From contig JACJOC010000065.1 of assembly GCA_014695345.1 (NCBI GenBank), positions 186,001 to 250,000 of the forward strand: 64,000 nucleotides of DNA, written 5' to 3'. Below the pieces are notes generated by a model. That model was not told the DNA's origin, did not search any database, and saw only the letters and a program-made list of their open reading frames with translations. This document shows positions 56,096 to 64,000 of the stretch, in pieces. Each line of letters opens with the position of its first letter. Position 1 is the stretch's first letter. The position numbers and the translations under genes are program-made. The stretch is from Cyanobacteria bacterium FACHB-471 (GTDB lineage: Bacteria > Cyanobacteriota > Cyanobacteriia > Elainellales > Elainellaceae).

Positions 56096-57211
56096 CTAGT
56101 TGGACTGATGGCGATCGCCTCTCTTCCTTCCCATAAATATTGCACCCATTGCCACTAGCCCAAGGGTCAATGCAGGTTCTGGCACCACAATAGGGGAGTA
56201 GGTAATGCCGATCGGACGTTTCAAATTTGGATTTGTGGATACAAAGATAGGTCCAGTTTCACCCATACCAGGCAATGGATCGCCCGTCTCTCCATCAAAC
56301 CGCAAAATTGCGCCCTGGTTGCCCTTAGTAAAATCAAACCCAACGCTGTATAACGTCCCGTTTGGGTCAAAGGTAAGACCTCCAACGAAATTGTTGCTGG
56401 GGGTTGTACCCGTGTAATTGGTTGATAGAGTATCGACTAAACTGCCCGTAAGCAAGTCATAGCGGCGAATATCATTTGCAAAATCGCTGACAAAGAGATC
56501 TCCATCTGCGCCAAACTCCAAACCTAGGAAACTCACGAAGCCAAAACTATCTGGCGATGGTGTAGGTTGTGGCACAAACACATCTGGTTCTGGTGCAGCC
56601 GCGAAAATGTTGTAGCGCAACACCTGACTTTCAAACAAGAATTCAATTCCACCTTTACCATCGGACACGCTGCCCTGAGTCGTGACGTAAAGGTTGCCAT
56701 CTTCGTCAAACAACAGATCGTTTGGTCCATTCAGCCCATTCGCTGTACCCGCACCAAAAGCAAACACATCCAGAAACTTACCCGTGGTGCCATCAAAGCG
56801 CAAAATTTCATCGGAACGGAAACTGCTGACGTAGAGATTGCCGTCGGGACCAAAAGCATTGCCGTAGGGGCGGAGAAGGACTCCTCCCTGGTCAAATCTG
56901 CCTAAGAAATCTCCTGTCTTGCCATCAAACTTCAAAATTGCGCCAGAGGTTTCGGTTCCACTGCTGACATAAAGGTTGCCATCGGGACCATAGGTCAGGT
57001 CATCTGGGGACGTTAAGCCCCCCGTACCCGCAGCGATGAACTCACCGCCAAATCTACCTGTGCGTTCGTCAAAGATGACGACGTTGTTGCCCTCCGTATT
57101 GCCAACCAGCAAAGCTGCGTTTGCGCCTGACACACCACAGGTTAGTGAAGCTAAGGTTCCTAAAAAGATAGAAGTTTGGACGCTAAGTAATTTTTGGTTA
57201 ATTAAACGCAT
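56096..57211 (-). CDS. exported beta-propeller protein with PEP-CTERM signal
   Basis: A 371-residue exported protein. The signal ends near GANAAL (residue 33). Four or more NHL-like repeats follow (TYGPDGNLYVSSGTETSGAI, FGPDGNLYVSSFRSDEILRF, FDEDGNLYVTTQGS, FGADGDLFVSDFANDIRRY). The C-terminus is a PEP-CTERM sorting tail: VVPEP, a hydrophobic helix and RKRGDRH. PEP-CTERM proteins are exported and processed by an exosortase, none of which is in the window. It should be a surface or matrix protein. Confidence 0.85.
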   Translation of the reverse strand: MRLINQKLLSVQTSIFLGTLASLTCGVSGANAALLVGNTEGNNVVIFDERTGRFGGEFIAAGTGGLTSPDDLTYGPDGNLYVSSGTETSGAILKFDGKTGDFLGRFDQGGVLLRPYGNAFGPDGNLYVSSFRSDEILRFDGTTGKFLDVFAFGAGTANGLNGPNDLLFDEDGNLYVTTQGSVSDGKGGIEFLFESQVLRYNIFAAAPEPDVFVPQPTPSPDSFGFVSFLGLEFGADGDLFVSDFANDIRRYDLLTGSLVDTLSTNYTGTTPSNNFVGGLTFDPNGTLYSVGFDFTKGNQGAILRFDGETGDPLPGMGETGPIFVSTNPNLKRPIGITYSPIVVPEPALTLGLVAMGAIFMGRKRGDRHQSN

Positions 57212-57640
57212 TATTTCTAGAAGGAGACAGCGCCCAATTATCCAAGCCAGTCAAAGTTGTGATTGTTTGTCGAGCTACAAATCTCTAGAAATTTACTGAT
57301 GCTTCATCTTGTGTGAAGGTTATACCAACCCTCTTCCAAAGCTACATATTTTAGGACTGTCCGTGCACTTCGGAATACGGCACTGCTGATCTGATGTATG
57401 AATTTCGTAGGGGCATGGCATTGTGTTACCCGACAGAGGGAATTGAGATCCGTGAATCGTACCCGCATTCAACGACGCCCAAAACAAATGTTTTCTACAT
57501 AGAAACTTGCTCCGTAGATGAGTAGCTTAAAGCCAACTATATGAAGCCGTTAGAAACGTAACGCTAAGAACCCCAGATTCTCCAAGAATCTGGGGTTCCC
57601 AAACCTACATTAGATATGGGATGAGCGTTTTCCCTTCGAG
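57212..57640. other. intergenic region with hairpin
   Basis: 429 bases upstream of the PEP-CTERM gene and downstream of the next minus-strand gene. It holds the hairpin at 57568-57598; otherwise no gene is seen. Confidence 0.5.
57568..57598 (-). terminator. 14-bp perfect hairpin after the secreted protein gene
   Basis: GAACCCCAGATTCT (57568-57581) pairs with 57585-57598 around a CCA loop. It lies 43 bases after the minus-strand gene ending at 57641, so it probably terminates it. Confidence 0.65.
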
Positions 57641-58099
57641 TTATTCGGCATATTCGCTGAGGAACAGCTGATAACGATAGTTACCCTGGCTGGGGCCAGC
57701 AAAATCGCCAATCCAGATGCGGTAGGTACCAGCGGGCCAGGCCCCAGAGACTTCAGGCATCAAGCCATTCACATCATCTGAGCAGTAGCGACCATCTGGG
57801 CCTTCAACTAGCATCGTTACATCTCCCGGAGCTTCTACAAAGGCACGGAGATAGCTAAATCCTTCGTTGACGGTGAGAACGTGATCTGGAGCGTCGGCAG
57901 AATCTACGTAGCCGCAGTCAGAGGTAGAACGACCGCCCCCAGACATCCCTGTACCGATTTGGGGATCAGGCAAGAAACCTGGAGTCAGGTTGAAGGAACC
58001 GTAATCCTGAGCTTTAGCTTGTTGGGGTAGAGCAAAAACAATACCAGCACTCAAAGCACAGGTGGTTAAGGCGATCGCAGAATTCTTGAGGATGTTCAT
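57641..58099 (-). CDS. small exported protein of unknown function
   Basis: A 152-residue protein with a clear signal peptide (NSAIALTTCALSAGIVFALP, cleaved near AKAQ at residue 31). The mature part has two Cys (in STSDCGYVDS and RYCSDDV) able to form a disulfide, and strands such as GDVTMLVEGPDGRY and GTYRIWIGDF that resemble a small beta-sandwich domain often found in peptidase or carbohydrate-binding contexts. I do not recognise the family. Confidence 0.75.
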   Translation of the reverse strand: MNILKNSAIALTTCALSAGIVFALPQQAKAQDYGSFNLTPGFLPDPQIGTGMSGGGRSTSDCGYVDSADAPDHVLTVNEGFSYLRAFVEAPGDVTMLVEGPDGRYCSDDVNGLMPEVSGAWPAGTYRIWIGDFAGPSQGNYRYQLFLSEYAE

Positions 58100-58613
58100 A
58101 GTTCGGGAAGGTTGTCTTAAGAATCAGGTGTTCATGATTAATAGCACAGTAAAAAACAGGTAGGTGTCGTTTATTACAATTGCTGCGTGATGATTTGGTT
58201 AAGCAGCTTGAAGCAAACGTGAAGCTAAAAAGTCAAATTGTTGACCATCTTTTTGCAGTTAGAGTTTGAGAATAAGTTGAACTAACGCAATTCGAGATGT
58301 TCCTTCTTTTGACTTTTAGTAGATGGTTGATTGTCCTGCTGTGCTATTGATATTGGGAACTACACTAGCTGTCAGAGCTTTTCCGGTGGCGTAAAACATC
58401 CAATAAAATTGCAGTTTTATGCAATGCATTAGAAGAGATTTAGATATATTTTGGAGGAAGAATTATTTTTTATATAAAGGCTTGTTAAAGTCTTTATCTA
58501 CATAAAAAAATACTGAGGAAGCGATCGCCCCTCAGTATAGATAAAATATTGTTCTATTCAGTTAACAGATAAATATCTTGAACTCGGTGTAATTACGGTT
58601 AACCGAGAATCGG
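58100..58613. other. AT-rich intergenic region
   Basis: 514 bases between two minus-strand genes. It holds the dps terminator (58504-58537) and the promoter of the secreted-protein gene; no gene is seen. Confidence 0.55.
58504..58537 (-). terminator. Rho-independent terminator of dps
   Basis: On the minus strand the stem TACTGAGG/CCTCAGTA (58511-58518 with 58530-58537) is followed by a run of seven T (58510-58504). It lies 77 bases after the dps stop. A HIP1 octamer forms the loop. Confidence 0.85.
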
Positions 58614-59177
58614 CTATTTGCTCTTTGCTTTGACTTTCTCTTGGATAGTAGCCCCATCCTTGCTGGTAGTCTCAGAAGCCTGCAGGTGAGCTTCCAGGAA
58701 CCAAAGGCGCTTATCGATTGTGCGGGAAACCTCGGTGTAAAGGTCAGCTGTATCGGCATCCCCTAAGTCGTCAGTTTGGGCGATCGCTTCCCGCAAAGAC
58801 TTAGCATAAGGGGCAAAGCGATCAGCCAGCGCCACAATGTGGTCTTTCCCGCTTAGAATGTCAAACGGATATTCTGCCAAGGTTGACTGATTGGCAGCAA
58901 CGCGAGCCGTTCCAAGCGCCAAACCGCCCAAGGCAGTAACCCGCTCAGCAAACATATCAGTGTACTCTTCCAACTCCGTGGCCATCTCATCAAATAGCTC
59001 ATGAAGCTGATAGAAGTCCATCCCTTTAACGTTCCAGTGAGCCTGTTTGACCTGAGTCTTGAGATCGAGTGTAGAAGCCAGGGTCTGATTTAGAATGGCA
59101 ATGACTTGAGTACGAACCTCAACGGAAATATCAATGCGAGTCGGATAGAGAGTCTGGCTACGACCATTAGTACTCAT
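58614..59177 (-). CDS. dps: Dps-family ferritin-like protein
   Basis: A 187-residue Dps protein that oxidises and stores iron and protects DNA. The ferroxidase residues are in QAHWNVKG (His) and HELFDEMATELEEYTDMFAERV (Asp, Glu). A VAANQSTLAEYP loop and a C-terminal helix with a Lys-rich tail (EKVKAKSK) follow. The start MSTNGRSQTLYPTRIDI is typical of cyanobacterial Dps. A strong terminator follows. Confidence 0.92.
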   Translation of the reverse strand: MSTNGRSQTLYPTRIDISVEVRTQVIAILNQTLASTLDLKTQVKQAHWNVKGMDFYQLHELFDEMATELEEYTDMFAERVTALGGLALGTARVAANQSTLAEYPFDILSGKDHIVALADRFAPYAKSLREAIAQTDDLGDADTADLYTEVSRTIDKRLWFLEAHLQASETTSKDGATIQEKVKAKSK

Positions 59178-59360
59178 ACGCCTGTGTCCTGGTAAGACGG
59201 TTAGATCATCAACATTAGTCGAAAAGCAGGCGTTGACGAAACCGTATGCTTAGAGGACGTAGGTCAAGGAGCGATCTTTCTTTTGGTAGCGGCTGATAGG
59301 GAGGTGGGAGTGATAGGGTGATGCGTTTATCTACTCCGTTATCCTACTTCCCCCCTGCAT

Positions 59361-59594
59361 CTACGGGAGGCTTTCCCAAGCCTGGGCAACAATTTCACTT
59401 AGCCACACCCTGCTTTGCCAGTCGAGTAGGCTGTCATCCGCTAAAACTTCGGCTCTCAGATCTTCTAAAGATTGCCCCTTAGATCGAGCCACGCCGATGA
59501 CTCCAGCGATCGCAGCTGCAATTAATTCTTCATCTACACGCTGCTGTCTAAGAGCAACAACTTCTTGAGGGCTAGCCGGAATGGGATAATTCAT
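59361..59594 (-). CDS. small conserved protein of unknown function
   Basis: A 77-residue helical protein with ALRQQRVDEELIAAAIAGVIGVARS and LEDLRAEVLADDSLLD followed by WLSEIVAQAWESL. I recognise similar small proteins in cyanobacteria but no function. It lies between dps and the divergent lycopene cyclase gene. Confidence 0.6.
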   Translation of the reverse strand: MNYPIPASPQEVVALRQQRVDEELIAAAIAGVIGVARSKGQSLEDLRAEVLADDSLLDWQSRVWLSEIVAQAWESLP

Positions 59595-59744
59595 AGCTGG
59601 TTAATAAAACGTTCACTCCTTTAACAAATATGAGAAACCTGTAAAGTTTTTTAAGCTATTTCATGGTAATCGGAAGTGTAGCGCACTTTCAGACTTTGTC
59701 AACCTGCTTTCAGCATTAAACTGATTGGAGTTAATATCAGCGAA

Positions 59745-61913
59745 ATGAAAGAGATTCTTTATATCGAGATCCCCACCCCTAATGTTGCGGCTGTTCGAGC
59801 GTGGTTGCAGCAGCAGTTTGAATTTAAATCTGGAGAAAAAGTCATCACTCCAGATGGCTTTTGCCTCAGATATCCTAAAGCTACACTTCAAGCTGCATCC
59901 CTTTCAGAAACGACTGAAAAATTACCATCTGAGCTTTCTGTTTTTGTTTGGTCCGTTCAGCGAACGACCTATCTAAAGGTGTTTCGCTGGGCAAGCCAGC
60001 CAATCGCGGATGAGCGGCTGATGGTGCAGCAGTTGACGAAAGGATTGCGGGTTCAGTTTCCCAATCAGTATCCGGTGCCTCCGGCGATCGCCCCTGGACA
60101 ATCTATTTTTGAGGCGTTAGCGGCAAACTACCCCAAAACAGTGAAGTACTTCCAGGACATGCCCAACGGGGAATATGACCTGAACCGAGCCTATTGGTGG
60201 GAACAGCGCTGGCGGGAAGGCGTAAAGAATCCGAAACAGCCCAAACAGGTAATCTTTGCAGCGTCAGAAGGACAAGGTCAACAGGATGCTGAAACTGCCC
60301 ATCAGTCGTCTACAGAATCTCCTCCTTACGATTTAATTTATATTGGCGGTGCGCTTGGGGTGGTTCATGCTGCAGTGATGGCGCGGTTGGGCTACCGGGT
60401 GCTGCTGATCGAACGGCTGCCGTTTGGTCGAATGAATCGGGAGTGGAATATCTCCCGCGACGAGTTTCAAAGCCTGATCGACCTGGGTCTGTTTACCCCC
60501 GCCGAGTTTGAAAGCATGATTGCGCGGGAGTATGTAGACGGGTTCCACAAGTTTTTTGATGCAAACAATCCGCCCCAGTGTAAAGCCCCAGTTCTTAAAA
60601 CTCCAACAGTTCTGAATGTGGCGCTAGACACGGAAATACTGCTGCGGCTGTGTGGCGACAAGCTAAAAGCTGCAGCTGGCGAAATTTTGGATGAGACAGA
60701 GTTTATTCGGGCAGAGGTGACTGGCGATCGCGCCACCGTTCTAGCTAAATACCTGCCAACTCAGGCAACCCAAAAGCTAGAAGGACGACTACTCGTAGAT
60801 GCAATGGGCACAGCTTCCCCAATCGCCTGGCAGCTTAACGGTGGACGAGCGTTTGATAGTGTTTGCCCGACCGTCGGAGCTGTGGTTGAGAGCGGATTTG
60901 AGCCGCAGGTCTGGGATGCCCACTATGGCGACGTGCTAAACAGCCACGGCGACATCTCGCGCGGACGACAGTTAATTTGGGAACTGTTTCCCGGAGCAAA
61001 TGATGAATTGACAATTTATCTATTTCACTACCACCAGGTGAATGCCGAAAATCCCGGTTCGCTCCTGGAAATGTATGAGGATTTCTTCACCATTCTGCCG
61101 GAATATCGCCGCTGCGACTTGAGCAAACTGAAATGGCGAAAGCCAACGTTTGGCTACATTCCGGGGCACTTCAGCACGAGTGGGAGCGATCGCCAAATTG
61201 CCTTCGATCGCCTCGTTTCGATTGGTGATGCTGCCTCTTTGCAATCGCCTCTTGTGTTTACCGGATTCGGTTCTCTTGTGCGAAACCTGTCCCGCCTCAC
61301 CGATTTGCTCGATACAGCGTTGCGCCATGACTTGCTCAAAGCCAAACACCTGAACCAGATTCGCGCTTACCAGAGCAACATTTCTGTCACCTGGCTATTT
61401 TCCAAGGGCATGATGGTGCCGACAGGTCAATTTCTGTCGCCGCAAAAGGTTAACGCTATGCTGAATACCTTCTTTGGCATTTTGGCAGGCGAATCGCCCA
61501 CTGTGGCAGACAGCTTCATCAAAGACCGGGGAAGCTGGCTTGACTTTAACCGTATGGCAATCAAAGCCGCCTGGAGAAATCCGTCTCTGCTGCTGTGGAT
61601 TTGGCAGCTTGCAGGCGCAAAAGACCTGGTGCGCTGGCTTGGCAGCTACCTCAACTTTACGATTAGCGCTTTGATTAGCTGGCTATTTCGCTGGGTACCT
61701 GGCTTTGCCCAACAGATTCAACCCTGGCTAGAGCCTCGCTATCCCGCAGTTTGGCTGTGGCTGCTAGCCCAAAGCTATGCCCTTACTTACGGTATGGGGC
61801 GACCGCTTGCACGGATTAAGGCGGGGGGAGAAGAGGGGCGATCGCTCACACCTTCCACTTCCCTCAAGTCAGTAGCCGACGTCAGCTCAACCAAAGCTAA
61901 ATCTGACCCCTAA
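59745..61913 (+). CDS. cruA: CruA/CruP-type lycopene cyclase
   Basis: A 722-residue FAD-dependent protein. Residues 1-190 are an N-terminal domain of unknown fold (MKEILYIEIPTPNVAAVRAW). From about residue 195 comes the FAD domain with YIGGALGVVHAAVMARLGYR and VLLIERLPFGRMNREWNISR, the NISRxE signature of CruA/CruP proteins. CruA turns lycopene into gamma- and beta-carotene; CruP is a paralogue of less clear activity. The length and N-terminal extension fit CruA better. The C-terminus has two hydrophobic stretches that may touch the membrane (SLLLWIWQLAGA, ISALISWLFRWVPG). Confidence 0.78.
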   Translation: MKEILYIEIPTPNVAAVRAWLQQQFEFKSGEKVITPDGFCLRYPKATLQAASLSETTEKLPSELSVFVWSVQRTTYLKVFRWASQPIADERLMVQQLTKGLRVQFPNQYPVPPAIAPGQSIFEALAANYPKTVKYFQDMPNGEYDLNRAYWWEQRWREGVKNPKQPKQVIFAASEGQGQQDAETAHQSSTESPPYDLIYIGGALGVVHAAVMARLGYRVLLIERLPFGRMNREWNISRDEFQSLIDLGLFTPAEFESMIAREYVDGFHKFFDANNPPQCKAPVLKTPTVLNVALDTEILLRLCGDKLKAAAGEILDETEFIRAEVTGDRATVLAKYLPTQATQKLEGRLLVDAMGTASPIAWQLNGGRAFDSVCPTVGAVVESGFEPQVWDAHYGDVLNSHGDISRGRQLIWELFPGANDELTIYLFHYHQVNAENPGSLLEMYEDFFTILPEYRRCDLSKLKWRKPTFGYIPGHFSTSGSDRQIAFDRLVSIGDAASLQSPLVFTGFGSLVRNLSRLTDLLDTALRHDLLKAKHLNQIRAYQSNISVTWLFSKGMMVPTGQFLSPQKVNAMLNTFFGILAGESPTVADSFIKDRGSWLDFNRMAIKAAWRNPSLLLWIWQLAGAKDLVRWLGSYLNFTISALISWLFRWVPGFAQQIQPWLEPRYPAVWLWLLAQSYALTYGMGRPLARIKAGGEEGRSLTPSTSLKSVADVSSTKAKSDP

Positions 61914-62033
61914 AAGGTGCCTCAACCTAAGCAGTTCTGAATTAGTTGTGGAATGATGTGTTGTGAGAGATGTACCTGAGAAGAGTGTGCTCACAACACT
62001 TTTGAGATCGCTGTAGAACCTGGGAACTACTGA

Positions 62034-62318
62034 ATGCTGTTCATGATTGTTGAGCGATTCAAAGACAACGATATGCTGCCAATCTATAAGCGTGTCCGCG
62101 ACGAAGGCAGAATGTTTCCTGAAGGACTTAGATACATTGATAGCTGGGTAGAGCCAAATTTCAGCAGATGCTTTCAACTCATGGAATGTAATGATCTGCG
62201 GTTGATCCAGGAATGGATTCTGAAGTGGCGTGGTTCAGGCGCAATTTTTGAAATTGTCCCAGTCGTAAGCAGCAAGGAAACTCAACAGGTTGTTAGTCCA
62301 TTTCTTGATCACTTATGA
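62034..62318 (+). CDS. DUF3303 family protein
   Basis: A 94-residue protein matching DUF3303: MLFMIVERFKDNDMLPIYKR, then GLRYIDSWVEPNFSRCFQLME and LRLIQEWILKWRG. It has a ferredoxin-like dimeric alpha-beta barrel pattern. Function unknown. Confidence 0.85.
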   Translation: MLFMIVERFKDNDMLPIYKRVRDEGRMFPEGLRYIDSWVEPNFSRCFQLMECNDLRLIQEWILKWRGSGAIFEIVPVVSSKETQQVVSPFLDHL

Positions 62319-62787
62319 ACCGGTCTGAAATATCAACCCTTCGCCCAAATAAGTCTATCTAAATTGGGCAGCATCCTCGGCTCACGTTAAGCGTTAAGTG
62401 AGTATCGCTTCATCGTGAATTTCTTATGAAGTCCTCAGTAATTTTCAGGAGATCATAAGTAATCTAGATAAAATTTTCACAGTGTTTTCCCTTATTCGGT
62501 CGATCCTTAATTCTGGTGGTGGCTGTTTAGGTCGTCCTATTAAAGGTAAGTAGGAACGGTTTAGGGAGCTGGTTATCTACTCGTCTAACTCAAATAGGAG
62601 CACCGTATCGCGGCACACAACCTGAGTAGCTAATGCCAGGAAAGATTGTGCTGTCTTCAGGGTGTACAGGAAAATCCAAAGCTTTTGCAACAGTAAGCTC
62701 AACCATTCGCGGCAAACTTCTTGGGCAAAAGCTGCACATCAGAGCCTTTACGCATTTACCTCTTCAATTCAAAGGAAAGCGATCGCC
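62319..62787. other. intergenic region without a recognised gene
   Basis: 469 bases before the acyltransferase gene. It contains the short inverted repeat CCTATT...AGTAGG near 62537-62553 and no convincing gene; short frames crossing it have no recognisable protein. Confidence 0.5.
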
Positions 62788-64000
62788 ATGCCTAGAAAAA
62801 CTATACTCATTCCGCTATTAGGATGGATTCCAAAATCACCAGGCGCGAAGTTGAGAGGTTTACTTTATCGAGGGTTATTCGCTGAATTAGGAAATGGCTG
62901 CGCCATTCGAGAAGGCGTAGAGTTCACTGCTCCTGAGAGCATTGAGATTGGTAGTAATGTTTTGATTGAAAGCCGAGCACGTCTTGATGCAGCCGGTGTA
63001 GATAGCAAGATTACGATTGGTAAAAAGTCTTACATCAGGCAAGACGTACACATCAAATGTATGGGAGACAATCATCAAATTTTAATTGGAGAACAAGTCA
63101 ACATTGATCGCGGGGTAGACATCAGGGGAAGTCGGGCAAACTGCCGAATTGAAATCGGTGACAGAACCTATATTGCGCCTTATGTCTGCATTGCTGGTCC
63201 TGGTCCAATTAAAATCGGTCGCTACTGCATGATTGCCTCCCACACAGGAATCTATGCTAATCAACATCGATTCACCAATTTGGAGCGTCCAATTCAGGAG
63301 CAGGGAGTGACTTGCAAAGGAATTGTAATTGAGGATAATTGCTGGATTGGCAGTGGTGCCAGGATTTTGGATGGGGTCACTATTGGTGAAGGCAGTGTGA
63401 TTGGTGCAGCAGCAGTTGTGACCAAAGACATTCCCCCCTATTCGATCGCAGTGGGGGTACCTGCAAAGGTAGTTTCTAGCCGCAAACCCAAGGAACTGGT
63501 CGCCGCACCCGCTAGCCAAGACATGCACTATCGCGATTTAAGCTATCTACCCGCATCGCTCCAAGCTGTGGTGGCTGAGACCGAAGAAGTTTTTAAGTTG
63601 ATCAGTGCCGATCGCGAGAAAGGTCTTGAGTTGCTTCAGCAGCACATTAAAGCTTCTAGCAATACAGTTTTTGGAGAGTCAGAAGATTTTCTGCTACAGC
63701 ATTTCCTGCACAACTTGCTGCATAGCGTCTGTCAGATGTTGGAGGTTGAGACGGCAACCGTTCTTTTAATCAAAAAAGATGAGCAACGATTAGCCATTCA
63801 AGCCACGCTGGGGTTAGAAGAGGAAATTTTAGAGAAAATTAGAATTCCGTTAGGACATGGCTTTGCAGGACAAGTTGCTGAAACGGGCGAACCTGTCGTT
63901 GTGGCAAACTTGTCGGACATTGAGGTTGTCAGCCCTGTGCTCCGCACTAAAGGGCTGATATCTATGCTAGGAGTGCCTTTACGCATTAAGGATCAGGTTT
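62788..64000 (+). CDS. hexapeptide acyltransferase fused to GAF domain, truncated at window end
   Basis: The frame is open from ATG 62788 (AAGGAAAG upstream) to the window edge, 404 residues visible. Residues about 30-215 are a left-handed beta-helix acyltransferase: repeats such as [47 protein letters not shown], with the catalytic-type His in IYANQHRF and the end [18 protein letters not shown] followed by VGVPAKVV. After a linker helix, a GAF domain begins near residue 300 ([39 protein letters not shown]). More domains may follow beyond the edge. This combination is unusual; it may link acetyl transfer to a bound signal. Confidence 0.85.
   Translation, partial: MPRKTILIPLLGWIPKSPGAKLRGLLYRGLFAELGNGCAIREGVEFTAPESIEIGSNVLIESRARLDAAGVDSKITIGKKSYIRQDVHIKCMGDNHQILIGEQVNIDRGVDIRGSRANCRIEIGDRTYIAPYVCIAGPGPIKIGRYCMIASHTGIYANQHRFTNLERPIQEQGVTCKGIVIEDNCWIGSGARILDGVTIGEGSVIGAAAVVTKDIPPYSIAVGVPAKVVSSRKPKELVAAPASQDMHYRDLSYLPASLQAVVAETEEVFKLISADREKGLELLQQHIKASSNTVFGESEDFLLQHFLHNLLHSVCQMLEVETATVLLIKKDEQRLAIQATLGLEEEILEKIRIPLGHGFAGQVAETGEPVVVANLSDIEVVSPVLRTKGLISMLGVPLRIKDQV

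Noticed and set aside
62633-62821. A 62-residue plus-strand frame before the acyltransferase
   Set aside because: It overlaps the start of the acyltransferase-GAF gene in another frame and has no recognisable features.

Overview
The window looks like chromosomal DNA of a cyanobacterium. It carries petN (cytochrome b6f subunit VIII), a CruA/CruP-type lycopene cyclase, and several families found mostly in cyanobacteria (DUF3531, DUF29, Uma2, a four-Cys small protein). The HIP1 octamer GCGATCGC or its core recurs inside and between genes throughout. I see no rRNA, tRNA, CRISPR array, prophage or intact insertion sequence. The genus cannot be fixed from this window.

Layout: 1-7.7 kb holds a truncated Uma2 gene, DUF29, a TTC38-type TPR protein, a small lipoprotein, mnmG, a SPOR-domain protein and a DUF721/DciA-like gene. 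8-11 kb holds a four-Cys protein, a TonB-like protein, and a petN - small membrane protein - GAF protein cluster. 11-14.5 kb is a xylose/ribose-type ABC importer (permease, ATPase, binding protein; minus strand). 15.6-25.3 kb has a copper amine oxidase, a SnoaL-like protein, cysS, a COG0523 metal-GTPase with a His-rich stretch, dtd, a HAD phosphatase, a metallo-beta-lactamase-fold protein with a degenerate metal site, and a Xaa-Pro aminopeptidase. 25.4-35.2 kb has a cell-wall amidase, two damaged genes, an ECF sigma factor joined to a ClpX-type zinc finger, a cupin, pyrG and a PhnD-like binding protein between inverted repeats, a hydrolase and gatA. 35.4-46.3 kb contains a MoxR-DUF58-DUF4350-DUF4129 operon and a SpoIIM/RDD membrane group, separated by an acetyltransferase gene and a LOV-domain hybrid histidine kinase. 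46.4-64 kb holds a GH13 amylase, small conserved genes, an ECF sigma/anti-sigma pair, two secreted beta-propellers (one PEP-CTERM), a PD-(D/E)XK-like protein, dps, the lycopene cyclase and, running off the end, a hexapeptide acyltransferase joined to a GAF domain.

The most unusual items are multidomain fusions: (1) the sigma factor with a C-terminal ClpX zinc finger, which has an internal ribosome-binding site and start codon that could also make the finger alone; (2) the AhpD-like-LOV-PAS-kinase-receiver protein lying between two halves of a MoxR/SpoIIM membrane locus; (3) the acyltransferase-GAF protein. The window is also rich in palindromic intergenic elements: at least four dispersed families plus several perfect long hairpins, some lying between divergent genes where a terminator is not needed.
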